Shown piece after piece: positions 34,181 through 45,170 of a DNA stretch of 64,000 nucleotides. How positions within the stretch are numbered: the first letter of the stretch is position 1; every line of letters starts with the position of its first letter. Source of the stretch: Datisca glomerata. Its lineage: Eukaryota; Streptophyta; Magnoliopsida; Cucurbitales; Datiscaceae. The stretch is taken from NCBI GenBank assembly GCA_003255025.1, contig QANY01002375.1, positions 1,955,109-2,019,108 on the forward strand, read 5' to 3'. The position numbers were made by a program, and so were the translations under genes. The notes beneath the pieces were generated by a model, which saw only the letters and a program-made list of their open reading frames with translations, was not told the origin of the DNA and did no database searches.

Positions 34181-34689
34181 GACCAAAGTTAGTACTACCT
34201 TTAGTACTTTTTATATTACATTTAAGATAGTAATGACTATCAATAAAAGGACAGAAAGTGGATATAGTCTACAATCTAATCAATAACATTGTTAAAAAAT
34301 ATATTATCTGATTGAAGAAGTGTACGTGTTACATGATAATCCAAACATAAGACTACAAGGTTTCAGTACATGGAGAAGACATGTTAGATTGAAATCAATA
34401 TAGAATTTGTAATTAAAATTAAAACGCCAACGAAAAAGGGAGAAACGTGTCACTCCAAATGATGCAAATCAAGGAAAAGTTTGTCTGAGTTCAATTCAGT
34501 GCAGCTCTACGATGACTATGAAATTTAGTTAGTACAATGAAGGTAAGTAAACAAAGGACCAATTTGAATGTCTAAGGAAAACTGGAACACGTACCTCACT
34601 AGTGAAAATTTAGGAAGCCTTACAAAGTAAACCGATGTGAATATGTCATACCACATGTACCTCAAAATTTGGAAGGCCTTGTAATGTAA

Positions 34690-35415
34690 TATGACACTAA
34701 GGAGGTTGGTGCAAAAAGATGTATGCTACAAGCCGATTTTTTCGCTAGCAAATGATGGATGGCAAATATGTGGAACAAGTTCAAGATTTTCAAATGATTG
34801 CTGAAGTAATATTCGAGGATATCAAAATTGGAGACAATCTCATTGTTGTTGGCATAGTTGATAAACTACCACCATCATTGATGTATTTCAAAAAAGCATG
34901 TGCCATAAACAAAAGGAGATGTCATTAGAGTCCTTAATCCCACGCATTTCCATGGAGGAAGAAGCTAGAGGTCAAGATGCTCTTATTCAAGAGAGCAACA
35001 ATAATTTGACCAATGTAATTTTGATTTTTGCAAATAATAACTTGCCTAATAGCCAATTTCCTAAAATGCAAAATTGAAGCCTAAGAAGAGAAATGTGAAC
35101 AAGTTTATCAAAATGCATCAATATAATAGAGAGAATCAAAGTCAAGCGAATAAGAGCTAGGTACTTGCTTAAAAAATATAACATGCTAATGTTTGTATAT
35201 GGCAGGATTGTGCATATTGCTCGAATTTAGAGATACCGAAAATGTGACCATATCCTTCATGCTAATGTTACTGAAGAGTCGTTTGTGGCTATGATTACTG
35301 ATATCAACATGATTCAAAGTGTTGAAAGATGGTCGGAAAACTCAAGCGCTAATAGGTATGTCAACTATGATAAAAATTAGTTCAAAGTCTATACTCCTTT
35401 TAATGAGCCAATGAA
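34690..35415 (+). pseudogene. Ty1/copia gag and protease-start remnant
   Basis: The plus strand reads, across several stops, [39 protein letters not shown] and [18 protein letters not shown], the pattern of copia gag (UBN2-type). A decayed zinc-knuckle region follows near 35190 and a block that precedes the copia protease (VAMITDINMIQSVERWSENS) near 35290. It is cut at 35419 by a TRIM LTR. Confidence 0.65.
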
Positions 35416-35418
35416 AAT

Positions 35419-35821
35419 TGTTGGCAGGTGGGCCAACATCTTGCCATGTGGTTGAAGCCTGGTGAGACCAAGTCACAGTCAAAACCTGAACCCATGTGTT
35501 TGAGATAAATAAGAGAAATAAGGTTGCGCCTTAACTATCAACTATAACTTTTAGTTCAATGGTAAGCGCTTGATCCTACAATTGATATCAAAGCCTGGTG
35601 GTCAGGGGTTCGACTCTCAGGGAAAGCATTATGTTTGCGGGCAGGTACTGAGGAGGGGATTGTTGGCAGGTGGCCAGCATCCTGCCAAGTGACGGAGGTC
35701 TGGTGGGGCCAAGTCACAGTCAAAACTTGAGCGCGTGTGTTTGAACTAAATAAGAGAAATAAAATTGTACATTAACTATCATCTATATCTTTTAATTTAA
35801 TGGTAAACACTTGATCATACA
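35419..35821 (+). mobile_element. TRIM-like element: two 161-162 bp LTRs around an 80-bp interior
   Basis: LTR copies 35419-35580 and 35661-35821 both start TGTTGGCAGG and end with ACA. The 80-bp interior (35581-35660) opens with tgatatcaaagcc, two mismatches from the Met-tRNA site TGGTATCAGAGCC, and closes with the purine tract tgaggagggga. A further perfect TGGTATCAGAGCC follows the second LTR at 35824-35836. No coding sequence. The LTR-interior-LTR-interior order suggests tandem copies from recombination, or a TRIM inside a related larger element. Confidence 0.75.
35552..35616 (+). promoter_or_regulatory. tRNA-like A-box/B-box pair in the TRIM
   Basis: tagttcaatggtaagcg (35552-35568) resembles a tRNA A box, and ggttcgactc (35607-35616) fits the B-box consensus. 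They are about 55 bp apart, across the LTR/primer-site border. The second LTR keeps a decayed version. Pol III use is an inference. Confidence 0.35.
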
Positions 35822-35839
35822 AATGGTATCAGAGCCTGG

Positions 35840-38160
35840 GGGTCAGGGGTTTGGGTGCTCATGTTACCCCTACCTGAGAGCTTATAATTCACATAAACTT
35901 GAGTTTAGATTCTCCATCTGTGTGTTCTTAGGGTATTCTCCCATTCACAGAGGATATAAATGCATGCATCCCTTCGGTAGATTGTACATTTTTAGACGTG
36001 TTACATTTAATGAGAGTGAGTTTCCCTTTGCTACACACGCCTCTTTTAAACAGGTCTTTTCCAATTCATTTGTGTCACATACTCCGCTGTCTACTTTACC
36101 CTTCATACCTTTCACAAAGTCAAGCAAGGTACCACCCCTCTCTCATCTGATTGTGTTCAGCAGCATACTCCTCTTCCAGCTCCACTTGTTGCAAGCACTT
36201 CACCTAATGTAAGTCCCTCTCCTTCTCCATCACCTATTTTACCTACTGTTACTTACCCTGCTATTCTTCTTGATATTCCCTTGAACCTTGCCCCCTCTCC
36301 AGCTTCTCCATCTAGTATTTTAATTCTAAATCATCTTCTGTCTGCACACACTATGCCTACCATAACCAAAATTGGTTCTCTCAAGCCTAAGCTGTATCTC
36401 ACATCTAAACATCCCATTCCAAATGTCTTTCTACCTTGTGAACCAACATCAACTAAGCAAGCTTTCAATGATCCTTTATGGTTTAAAGCAATGCAAGAGA
36501 AATTTCATGCTTTTCATTTGAATCATACGGGATCTGGCTCCTCCCTCATCTTCAATAAATCTTATTGGCATCAAACGGGTTTATAAGATCAATTTAAATG
36601 CAAATGGAACAGTTAAATGCTTAAGGCAAGACTTGTAGCAAAGGGCTTCCATCAAACATCTAGAATAGACTTTCATGGAACTTTCAGTCCTGTTATAAAG
36701 CATGATACTATCAGGACAGTTCTTACACTTGTAGTGACTTTCAACTGGCCCATTCAGTAACTGGATATGCATTATGCCTTTTTAAATGGCTTGCTTTCTG
36801 AATCTGTTTTTATGCAGCAACCTATTGGTTTTGTTGATCAATCCAAGCCTGACTATATGTGCAGATTAAGAAAGGTTTTGTATAGGCTCAAATAGGCGCC
36901 AAAAGCCTGGTTTGACATCCTAAAAACCACTCTCTTACGCTGGGGATTTGTCAATGCAATTTCGATGCCTCCTTGTTCATTATAGCAAAGGATTCTAATT
37001 TGGTTTACATACTGATTTATGTTGATGATATTCTGGTTACAGGGAATAACATGGTTCTTATCAATTAGTTCATTCAGAAGCTCAACTCCTGCTTTGCTCG
37101 AAAGGATCTTGGCCCCAACCACTTCTTACTAGGCATTGAGGTGATAAGAATAGCCAATGGTCTTGCTCTCTCCTAATAAAAGCATATTTCTGACCTTCTG
37201 CACAAAACGAAAATGCAAGATGCTAAGCCTTGTTCAAGTCCTGCTAGTGCCTCTTTTAATCTCTCTCAATGATGGTGAGCCATTTTATGACGTTACCATG
37301 TATAAGAGTACTATTCGGGCACTTCAGTACCTTACCCTCACTCGACATGATATCTCCTTCTTAGTTAACAAGATGAGTCAATTTATGCAAAAGCCTACTA
37401 CCACTCACTGGCAGGCATGCAAAATGGTTCTTAGGTACATTAAATGCACCATTTCTAAAGGAACTTGTATTAAGCCACCTCAATCTCCTCATCTTCAAGC
37501 CTTCTCGGATGCTGATTGGGCTGGTAATCCAGATGACAGATGAAGTACTGGAGGTTATGCTGTTTTTCTTGATGGTTCTCTCGTATTTTGGTCTTCCAAG
37601 AAATAAATTCTTGTATCCAGATCAAGCACTAAAAGTGAGTATAGGTCTTTTGCCAACACTGCAGTTGAATTACTCTGGATAGGTCCTTAATGCATGAACT
37701 TCATTTTTCTTTGCTTACCCCTTCCACTGTCTGGTGTGATAGTTTAAGTGCAACTGCTCTTGCTTCCAACCTTTCATGCATGCTAGATCCAAACACATTG
37801 AGATAGACCTGTATTTCATGAGAGACTTAATTATGTCCAAGGTCCTACAGATACTTTACATTACCTTCTATGATCAAACATCATACATCTTCACCAAGAC
37901 TCTCTCCAAAGACAGAGTCTTCTTTCTGAAGAATAAGCTCAATGTGGAATTCTCCCCCTTTCGCTTGAAGGGGGAATTAGGACATTACCTAGTCTGCCAT
38001 CCAAGTCGCCAATAGGTTCTCCATCTCAGCTCAAAATACATTGCTCAACAAATGAGGAAAGCTCTAATAATGACCTACCGTCTGGAAGTGGCTGAGCTAA
38101 ACACCTAGGCAGTATGGTTGTCACAATATGGAAAATTCTGTTATTGAGAATATTCTTCGA
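35840..38160 (+). pseudogene. Ty1/copia integrase end, RT and RNase H remnant
   Basis: Plus-strand order is integrase C-terminus (35880-36130, SICVFLGYSPIHRGYKCMHP and RRVTFNESEFPFA), RT (36460-37150, with LYRLK-stop-APKAWF, the catalytic YVDD at 37018-37029 and FLLGIEV), RT/RNase H link (37285-37540, ALQYLTLTRHDISFLVNKMS and FSDADWAGNPDD) and RNase H end (37770-37990, RSKHIEIDLYFMRDLI). Several stops are at codons expected to be Gln or Arg (CAG, CAA or CGA turned into a stop). Inactive. Confidence 0.85.
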
Positions 38161-38335
38161 TTTTGATGTGTGTCTCTCTCTCTCACCATGCGTGCTCCAT
38201 CTTCTTCATCTTCTCTTTCTGCTCTATTAAGTCTACTAACAGTAGGGGAAAAGATTGTAATGAAGCATTATCAGTTTATCAATATATCAATAGCTTTCTT
38301 CTACTAATTTTCTATTTCAATCAATATTCATATAG
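38161..38335 (+). mobile_element. probable 3' LTR end of the copia element
   Basis: Non-coding sequence directly after the RNase H remnant with a (TC)n tract at 38167-38183, a pyrimidine-rich block and gtttatcaatatatcaatagc. Such sequence is typical of the R-U5 part of copia LTRs. No second copy is present to define edges. Confidence 0.35.
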
Positions 38336-38339
38336 ATAC

Positions 38340-38575
38340 TAACTCATTGTTGAATTAATGATTATGATATAAAGATCTCTAAAAAATCATATACAAAAAA
38401 AATATAAAATACTAGATTTTATAAAATATTAGTAAAAGAATAATTAATTGATAGAACTATAAATGAATTAATTATCAAAGAAAAACTTAATCTTATATTA
38501 TATTTAGTAGGGCTTAAAGGATAAAAGGGAAAATTAAAAGTTTCTCCCTCTTAAGCCACTTTAATGTAGTATAAA
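38340..38575 (-). mobile_element. truncated Helitron copy, minus strand
   Basis: Minus strand from 38575 reads TATACTACATTAAAGTGGC, then CCTTTAAGCCCTACTAAATA, a TCTTTGATAATTAATTCA block and finally CAACAATGAGTTAGTATC. These are the same blocks in the same order as the 5' half of the Helitron at 31525-32234. It ends where the copia remnant ends, about 240 bp in. Confidence 0.65.
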
Positions 38576-38623
38576 TTTATAAAAAACAATGAACTTGTAT
38601 TAGTAAATTAAACTAAATTAGTA

Positions 38624-38632
38624 TTATTGATT
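38624..38632. repeat. 9-bp target site duplication, left
   Basis: TTATTGATT directly before the foldback element; identical to 40942-40950. Confidence 0.85.
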
Positions 38633-40941
38633 GGGTTATTTGTATTAATACCCTTTTTGAAAAAAAAAAGAATTTTATACCTCTAGCCCACAACTTCACA
38701 TCAATACTTATAGTCTCTCTCTTCCATCATCATTTCTTTTTCTTTCTCAATGTACATCAAATCAATTTAATAATATTTTATTATTCTTCTTCTTCTTCTT
38801 TTTCTTCTTCTTCTTCTTTATTTTTCAGTGAAGCTTTTTATTTTACTTGAAGGGTTCAAGTAATTTTTTATGACTACTTAAACATTTCAAGTAATTTTTT
38901 TGTCAGACAACACTCATACACCAGGTAACTACTTGAAGAGTTCAAGTAATTTTTTATGACTACTTGAACCCTTCAAGTAGTTGTTTATGACTACTTGAAG
39001 GGTTCAAGTAATTTTTTTGTCAGTCAATTACATTACATCAGCTGGCTACTTAAAGGGTTCAATTTAATAATATTTTATTATTATTCTTCTTCTTTATTTT
39101 TCAATGAAATTTTTTTTATACTTGAAGAGTTCACGTAGTTTTTTATGATTACGAAGCCTTCAAGTAATTGTTTTTTTTGTCAGTCAACACTCATACACCA
39201 AGTGACTACTTGAAGGGTTCAAGTAGTTGTTTATAACTATTTGAATCCTTCAAGTAGTTGTTTATGACTATTTGAAGGGTTCGGGTAATTTGTTTTTGTC
39301 AGTCACTTACTCATACAGTAGATGACTACTTGAAAGGTTCAACTAGTTGTTTATCACTACTTAAACCCTTCAAGTAGTTATTTTTTATTTTATTAGCCAA
39401 CAACACAAATACTAGTGACTACTTGAAAGTATCAAGTAGTTTTTTATGACTACTTGAACCATTCAAATAATTTTTTCTGACCATTTGAGCATTTTTTACG
39501 TCCAAAAAATAAGAAAAAATGAGCGTTGAGTACTTGAAGAGTTTAAATAGTTTCCTATGACTACTTGAACCCTTTAAGTAGTTATTTTTTTTATCAGTCA
39601 ACAACTCATACATTAGGTGACTACTTCAAGGGTTCAACTAGTTATTTATGACTACTTGAACCTTTCCAGCAATTGTTTTTTATTTTGTGAGTCAGCAACG
39701 CAAACACCGGATGACTATTTGAAGTGTTCAAGTAGATTTTTATAACTACTTGAAGAGTTCAAGTAGCTTTTTATAACTACTTGAGCATTTTTTACGTCCA
39801 AAAAATAAAAGAAAATGAACGTTGAGTACTTGAAGGTTTCAAGTAGTCGTAAAAAGCTACTTGAACCCTTCAAGTACTTAACGTTCATTTTATCTTATTT
39901 TTTTGGATGCAAAAATGATTTTATTGGAACCCTTCAAGTAGTCACCTAATATCTGAGTTGCTGACTGACCGAAAAAAATAACTACTTAAAGGGTTCAAGT
40001 AATCATAAAAAACTACTTGAACCATTTAAGTACTCAACGTTCATTTTTTCTTCTTTTTTTAGACGTAAAAAAGGCTCAAGTGGTCAAAAATAACTACTTG
40101 AAGGATTCAAGTTGTCATAAACAATTACTTGAACCCTTCAAGTAGTCACCTGGTGTATAGGTAATCGACTGACAAAAAAATAACTACTAGAACAATTCAA
40201 GTAGTCATAAACAACTACTTAAAGAGTGCAAATAGTTATAAACAACTACTTGAACCCTTCAAGTAGTGACCTGGTGTATGGGTAATCGACTGATAAAAAA
40301 ACATAATTACTCGAACCCTCCAAGTAGTCATAAACAATTACTTGAACATTTCAAGTAGTCACATGGTGTAAGAGTGTTGACTGACAAAAAAAATTACTTG
40401 AAGGGTTCAAGTAATCATAAAAAACTACTTGAATTATTCAAGTAGAAGAAAATGTTTCATTGAAAAATAAAGAAGAAGAAGAATAAGTAAATTGAATCAT
40501 TCAAGTAGTCACTTGGTGTATGGATAATTGACTAACAAAAAAAATAATTACGTGAACCATTCAAGTAATCTTAAATAACTACTTGAAGGGTTCGAGTAGG
40601 GATAAATAATTATTTGAACCCTTCAAGTTGTTAGCTGGTGTATGAGTGTTGACTAAAAAAAAATAATTATTTGAATGGTTCAAGTAGTAATAAAAAATCA
40701 CTTGAACTTTTCGAGTAGAAAAAAAATTTCGTTGAAAAGTAAAGAAGAAGATGAATAATAAAATATTGTTAAATTGATTTGGTACGTGCATTGAGAAAGA
40801 AAAAGAACTGTTGAAGAAAGAGAGATATTACAAGTGGTGATATAAAGTTAGTAGACGAAGGATATAAAATTTCTTATTTTAAAAAAAATGTATAATTTTT
40901 TTTTAGAAAAGTTGAAAAATGTATATTAATACAAATAACTC
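38633..40941. mobile_element. Mutator-type foldback element, 2309 bp, one long palindrome of palindromic units
   Basis: Left end GGGTTATTTGTATTAATA, right end (other strand) GAGTTATTTGTATTAATA, with a perfect 9-bp duplication TTATTGATT outside, the length typical of Mutator-like insertions. The inverted match continues inward through a pyrimidine block, a TTATTATTCTTCTTCTT tract and then arrays of CTACTTGAAGGGTTCAAGTAG, which is itself palindromic, spaced by gtttatgac, tttttttgtcagtcaacac and tcatacaccaggtgac phrases. The symmetry centre is at about 39851 (aagtag...ctactt). No transposase frame. Single-strand folding into a giant hairpin is expected from the structure. Confidence 0.85.
38860..40720. 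repeat. palindromic minisatellite CTACTTGAA-GGG-TTCAAGTAG
   Basis: Dozens of copies with small changes at intervals of roughly 40-60 bp, often in pairs separated by ttttttatga or gtttatgac. Each 21-bp unit has 9-bp complementary arms around GGG. The flanking spacers change strand at the centre near 39851, so the left and right halves are inverted copies. Confidence 0.9.
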
Positions 40942-40950
40942 TTATTGATT
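40942..40950. repeat. 9-bp target site duplication, right
   Basis: TTATTGATT directly after the foldback element. Confidence 0.85.
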
Positions 40951-41625
40951 TGTCTTAGTTTGTAAATTAAAAAATATGTTAATTCCTAATTATTATTGGT
41001 TTGCTTTATTCAATAAATTAAATAATCTACATTATTTAATAAATTAAAAATTTTATATTAATTGTTAAGCTCAATAATTTTTTTAGTTATTAAAAATTAT
41101 ATATTATCTATTATCAAATTAATTAATTTATTATAAGTAATTTATTTTGATTTATTCTATTTAAATTATCTTAAATTAAAAGATTATTTAGTTTAATTAT
41201 CACTAATGTATTTAACAGATCTACGAAAAGTTATATTTAATAAATTATTTTACTTCCTGATTACTACTAATTTATTTTAATTGATAAATTTAATAGTTTA
41301 ATGTAAACATAAGTTATAATGATAGATTAAACTTCAAATTAATTCAAATGCTTGAATAGTAATTTATTTTGAAATCAGGATATTTTAGTAAATGAATATG
41401 ATCATTCCAAAGGTTAGTAAATATTTCAATGACATTAAAACTCTTACATCTGATTTTTGAACAATAAAATTTTTACTTTTTTTTTTTCAATTCCTTTCTA
41501 AATTCATTCCGGTTTAGTATGCGCTTCAAGAATTAATGATCTGCGAGTAGCAAAAGTAAATTGTAATATTTTGGGGCCACCATCAAATAATTAATTTACA
41601 ATAATCTTTAAAATAAACACAAATA
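40951..41625. other. AT-rich upstream region of the LSH gene
   Basis: Mostly A/T with no repeat or gene that I recognise. It separates the foldback element from the LSH gene promoter. Confidence 0.5.
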
Positions 41626-41629
41626 CGAT

Positions 41630-41962
41630 CCTTATAAATCTATTGAAGCTTAAATAAAACCATAAAATAAAAAGAGATAACATTTACGTCCCATCATCAA
41701 ACACTCTCCCGTTCTCCTTCCTCCTCATTTTCTTTTCATTTCATTTCCCCTTGACACTTTCTTCTTCTAACGAAAGTAAACAATAATAGACAAATCTTTT
41801 CCCGTGAAAAGATCCCCTCTTTCAATCCCACCATTCATATCATATCAAACCCACACCCAGATTTACATAACAAATTAAACCCAGAAGACAAAGATCATAA
41901 ATCCGAAAGCTATTAATCATTCAAAAATTAAAGAACCCATTTCTCTTTTTTTTTTAGTATAT
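41630..41962 (+). promoter_or_regulatory. probable core promoter and 5' leader of the LSH gene
   Basis: A TATA-like cttataaatc lies at 41631-41640. A CT-rich leader starts near 41700 (ctctcccgttctccttcctc), common in plant 5' UTRs. Just before the ATG lies a polypyrimidine run ending in AG (41956-41957), which looks like a 3' splice site, so a 5'-UTR intron is possible; a GTAAAC near 41776 could be its donor. Transcript data would be needed to settle this. Confidence 0.4.
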
Positions 41963-42607
41963 ATGGATTCAGCATCAGCATCGAGTGTCAGTGCTGTGGA
42001 CGCGAGCAGCGTAGAATCAGCCCCTACAGCCGACGGTTCATTGGCGGGGCCGCCGAGTCGTTACGAGTCACAGAAGAGGCGGGACTGGAATACCTTTCTA
42101 CAGTATTTGAAAAACCACAAGCCTCCGCTAACTCTGGCGAGGTGCAGCGGTGCGCACGTGATCGAATTCATGAAGTACTTGGATCAATTTGGTAAGACTA
42201 AAGTCCATATTTCCGGGTGCCCGTATTTCGGTCACCCGAACCCGCCTGCTCCTTGTACTTGCCCGCTCAAGCAAGCGTGGGGTAGCCTTGACGCGCTAAT
42301 TGGGCGATTGAGAGCGGCTTACGAGGAGAACGGTGGACGGCCGGAGTCCAACCCGTTTGCAGCTAGAGCGGTTAGGATTTATCTGAGGGAGGTGAGGGAA
42401 GGACAGGCTAAGGCTAGAGGGATACCTTATGAGAAAAAGAAGCGAAAAAGGCAGCCGACGGTCGTGGTTGCGGCAGTAGCGGAGACAGGAGAGGTTGAGG
42501 TTAGTGGTGCCGGTTGTGGTGGTGGTGACATGAGTGGAAGTGGTGGGGTTGATGGTGGTGTTAGTGGTGGCACTGCTCCTTCAACTACTACTAATACTGC
42601 CTTATAG
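41963..42607 (+). CDS. ALOG-domain protein, LSH6-like (LIGHT-DEPENDENT SHORT HYPOCOTYLS family)
   Basis: Complete 214-codon single-exon frame. Residues 32-157 form an ALOG domain: [14 protein letters not shown] (32-45), the zinc-ribbon insert with His82, Cys86, Cys98 and Cys100, and the near-invariant [20 protein letters not shown] (103-122). A basic nuclear-localisation signal KKKRKR follows at 158-163. The N-terminus is Ser/Ala-rich and the C-terminus Gly/Ser/Thr-rich, both unconserved as usual in this family. ALOG proteins are plant nuclear, DNA-binding regulators of organ boundaries, light growth and meristem fate. The [13 protein letters not shown] and [20 protein letters not shown] variants fit the Arabidopsis LSH5/LSH6 side best. 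GC-rich, intact and unlike its surroundings, so very likely functional. Confidence 0.96.
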   Translation: MDSASASSVSAVDASSVESAPTADGSLAGPPSRYESQKRRDWNTFLQYLKNHKPPLTLARCSGAHVIEFMKYLDQFGKTKVHISGCPYFGHPNPPAPCTCPLKQAWGSLDALIGRLRAAYEENGGRPESNPFAARAVRIYLREVREGQAKARGIPYEKKKRKRQPTVVVAAVAETGEVEVSGAGCGGGDMSGSGGVDGGVSGGTAPSTTTNTAL

Positions 42608-42696
42608 TCTTCTCATATAATATTTCCTTTTTTATCTCTTAACTATATATGTTATAATTGTAATTATGAGCTAAGCATATCTTGGGAGAGATTCAG

Positions 42697-43096
42697 GTAA
42701 GTTGGATCCCATCACCCACAAAAACATATACAATTCTCCTTCTTTGAAATCTTTTTTTTTTTTACTTAAAGTCAGATTTAATCTATACAAATCTGAATTT
42801 AGGATGACTGGAATGACTATCACCTGTCAATTGATAAACTCAATCTACAAATAAGTATCAATTTTGATCGGTACGCCACTGTAATCAATAGCATTTTTTT
42901 GCTGTGAATTCGGGAATTTGTGGAGGCCGCAGCTGAAAGACAGAATCAGAGTGTACGTAGGTAGCCGAAATGCTCTGGTCCCGGCTTTGAAATATGCTTT
43001 TACCTCTCTAATCAGCATCTCGGCTTACTCTTTGACCCACACGTGCATTTCTGATTTACTCATTCTTCCAGTTCCAGCCAAACTTTTCTGTTTCAG
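42697..43096 (+). other. candidate 3'-UTR intron of the LSH gene
   Basis: A near-perfect splice donor CAG|GTAAGT lies at 42694-42702, and a matching acceptor (cttttctgtttcag) ends at 43096, giving a 400-bp intron that starts 89 bases after the stop codon. A junction this far behind a stop can make a transcript sensitive to nonsense-mediated decay. The interval also has a GC-richer patch at 42905-43070 with no protein motif. Inferred from splice signals only. Confidence 0.3.
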
Positions 43097-43138
43097 GTGC
43101 TCTCTCTTTTACATAGTTTTGGCCTGATCATTTCTTTT

Positions 43139-43220
43139 CAGATTTTCATTAAGATTTTAGAGTTTGCCATGTTCCATGAAAGATACATATTTCTGTCAGA
43201 TTTTCATTAAGATTTTAGAC
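43139..43220. repeat. 22-bp direct repeat
   Basis: cagattttcattaagatttt plus ag occurs at about 43139-43160 and again at about 43197-43218. Confidence 0.75.
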
Positions 43221-43229
43221 TTATAAACC

Positions 43230-44450
43230 TTTCATATATATGATTGATATACTTAATCATTTGGTATGTAAAATCTAGAGGATCTGGTAATTGAATTGAT
43301 GACAATTGAATAATTTAGTAAAATATGATTGATATATTTGATCATGTATGATAATGAATGACAAATTTAAGAGATATAGTCTTTAATAGGATTTACCAAA
43401 AACGGTCATTCGGTCCCATTTGATTTGGGTTATTATCTTTTTGTAATTTTCTTATAATTAAATTATCATGTTTGTTTGTAGTAATCCTTAACTTAGAATA
43501 TAATCATAATTACAATCTTTTGAGGCAATGTGAATCTTATCCCAAGCAAAACTTATTTCCGTACTCTCATATGAAATAAAACTAATATCACTTCTTTCTT
43601 TCACATTATCTCATTTTACCAATTTAATTAAGATGAATTTTATTAAAATTTAATCTAACATTATTAATTTTATAAATATAATTAAATATTACACATCAAC
43701 ATATAATTTAAATAAAACACGTCAAAATATTATTTTACATGATATAACTAAAGGTGCATTTAAATAACTTGTTATTCACACAAATATATAATACATATAT
43801 CAAATATAATAATATTAAATTATTACTCATCATTTTATCGATTTTTATACACAATCAAACGTAAAATCATATTTTATCAGTAATTAAATCATAAATAATT
43901 AAATTAATAATGATTAAATTATAATGATCATTTTACATTACATAAATATGAATGTACGTTAACTTACAGTACTCTCTTTAATCAATCTCTCGTCCTCATT
44001 CATATCCGTGAAAGCAACATTTATTTTATGTGCCAACAACTAGTAATTAAAAGAAGCCATAGTTAGAGAATCAATCAATAATTATTTTTCAAAATCCACT
44101 GTGATTGCTGCTCTTAATTTTTTTAAAAATGATTAATTAATTTAACCACCACCGAGGTCTTGAAAACGACTCCTAGCCAACCCATGCTTCCATTCTATCA
44201 TATTAATTATTTTATATCGCAACTTTGGTGTACTCTATTTATGAAATCATTGCCTAGAACCACCCCAACTAGCTGATTTTGTGCGTAACAACACTTAATT
44301 ATAAAAAAAATTAGAATTTAATTAAGATTGTACATGAGTACAATTGCAAAACAGTCACATTAGAAGATTTGCTTTTTTTACAATTTAGTCTTTATTTTTT
44401 ATATGGTAAATTCTGTTGGAGAAAATTCACCCACCATGTACATTTTCATT
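43230..44450. other. AT-rich intergenic DNA, no gene seen
   Basis: No open frame or repeat of note. Confidence 0.5.
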
Positions 44451-44452
44451 TA

Positions 44453-44680
44453 TATTATCTGAAATTAACAAGCATAACTCTCATTCTGCAACAACATCAA
44501 ACATAAATAAATCTGATGACAATGTAAATATTGTGTCCTTAAAATGATTTTCTTTTCTTCATATTATCTGAAATTGACACCCACATTTTTGGTTCTGCAA
44601 CAACATCAAACATAAACTAATTCGATAAGACAATAACAGTGTAAACATTACGTCCTTAAAAAGATTTTACTCCTTTCATG
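44453..44680. repeat. tandem duplication, unit about 113 bp
   Basis: Two adjacent copies share attatctgaaatt, ctgcaacaacatcaaacata and gtccttaaaa in the same order, with moderate divergence. Confidence 0.8.
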
Positions 44681-44785
44681 GTGTATGGGGTAATTAGCGA
44701 TTGTCTCTCAAAATAGAGTGAATTTTTCGTTCTTACAGAAATTACATTCAAATCCATAAGTACTAACAAACACAATAATAGTTTA

Positions 44786-44904
44786 TGTTTCAGTGTTATT
44801 TATTTTTTTCAACCTCAAAAGCTAGCTTGAGATGAGAGATTTTCCCACACACTTATAATCTAATTGTCATTCCATTCCACAACTTATATGGGATAAACCC
44901 CACA
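44786..44904 (-). repeat. 3' LTR of the TRIM
   Basis: 119 bp, TG...CA on the minus strand, preceded by a polypurine tract. Confidence 0.8.
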
Positions 44905-45170
44905 ATCTCTCCCATCACACATCGAGTCCGGAGTCAGATAGCCATCGACTTGTTTTATCCCGATTCACCAACCATCGGGTCCTGAGTCGGATAACCGTCG
45001 ACTCGCTTCATCTGTATCACCATACATCGGACCATGAGCCGAGGAACCGACAATTCACTTCACTCGGTTTCACCACAAATCAAGTTGCTGAGTTGGAGGG
45101 CCAACAATTCACTTTACTTGGATTGGGCTGGAGACTTATTGGTTAAACTGGACGTGGCTTTGAGACCAGT

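Noticed and set aside
35552..35616. Possible functional tRNA gene
   Set aside because: A and B boxes are too far apart, no acceptor stem can be paired, and the segment belongs to an LTR element.
38860..40720. Regularly spaced palindromic repeats resembling a CRISPR array
   Set aside because: Spacers are themselves repeated, the element is eukaryotic with Mutator-type ends and a 9-bp duplication, and no cas gene exists.
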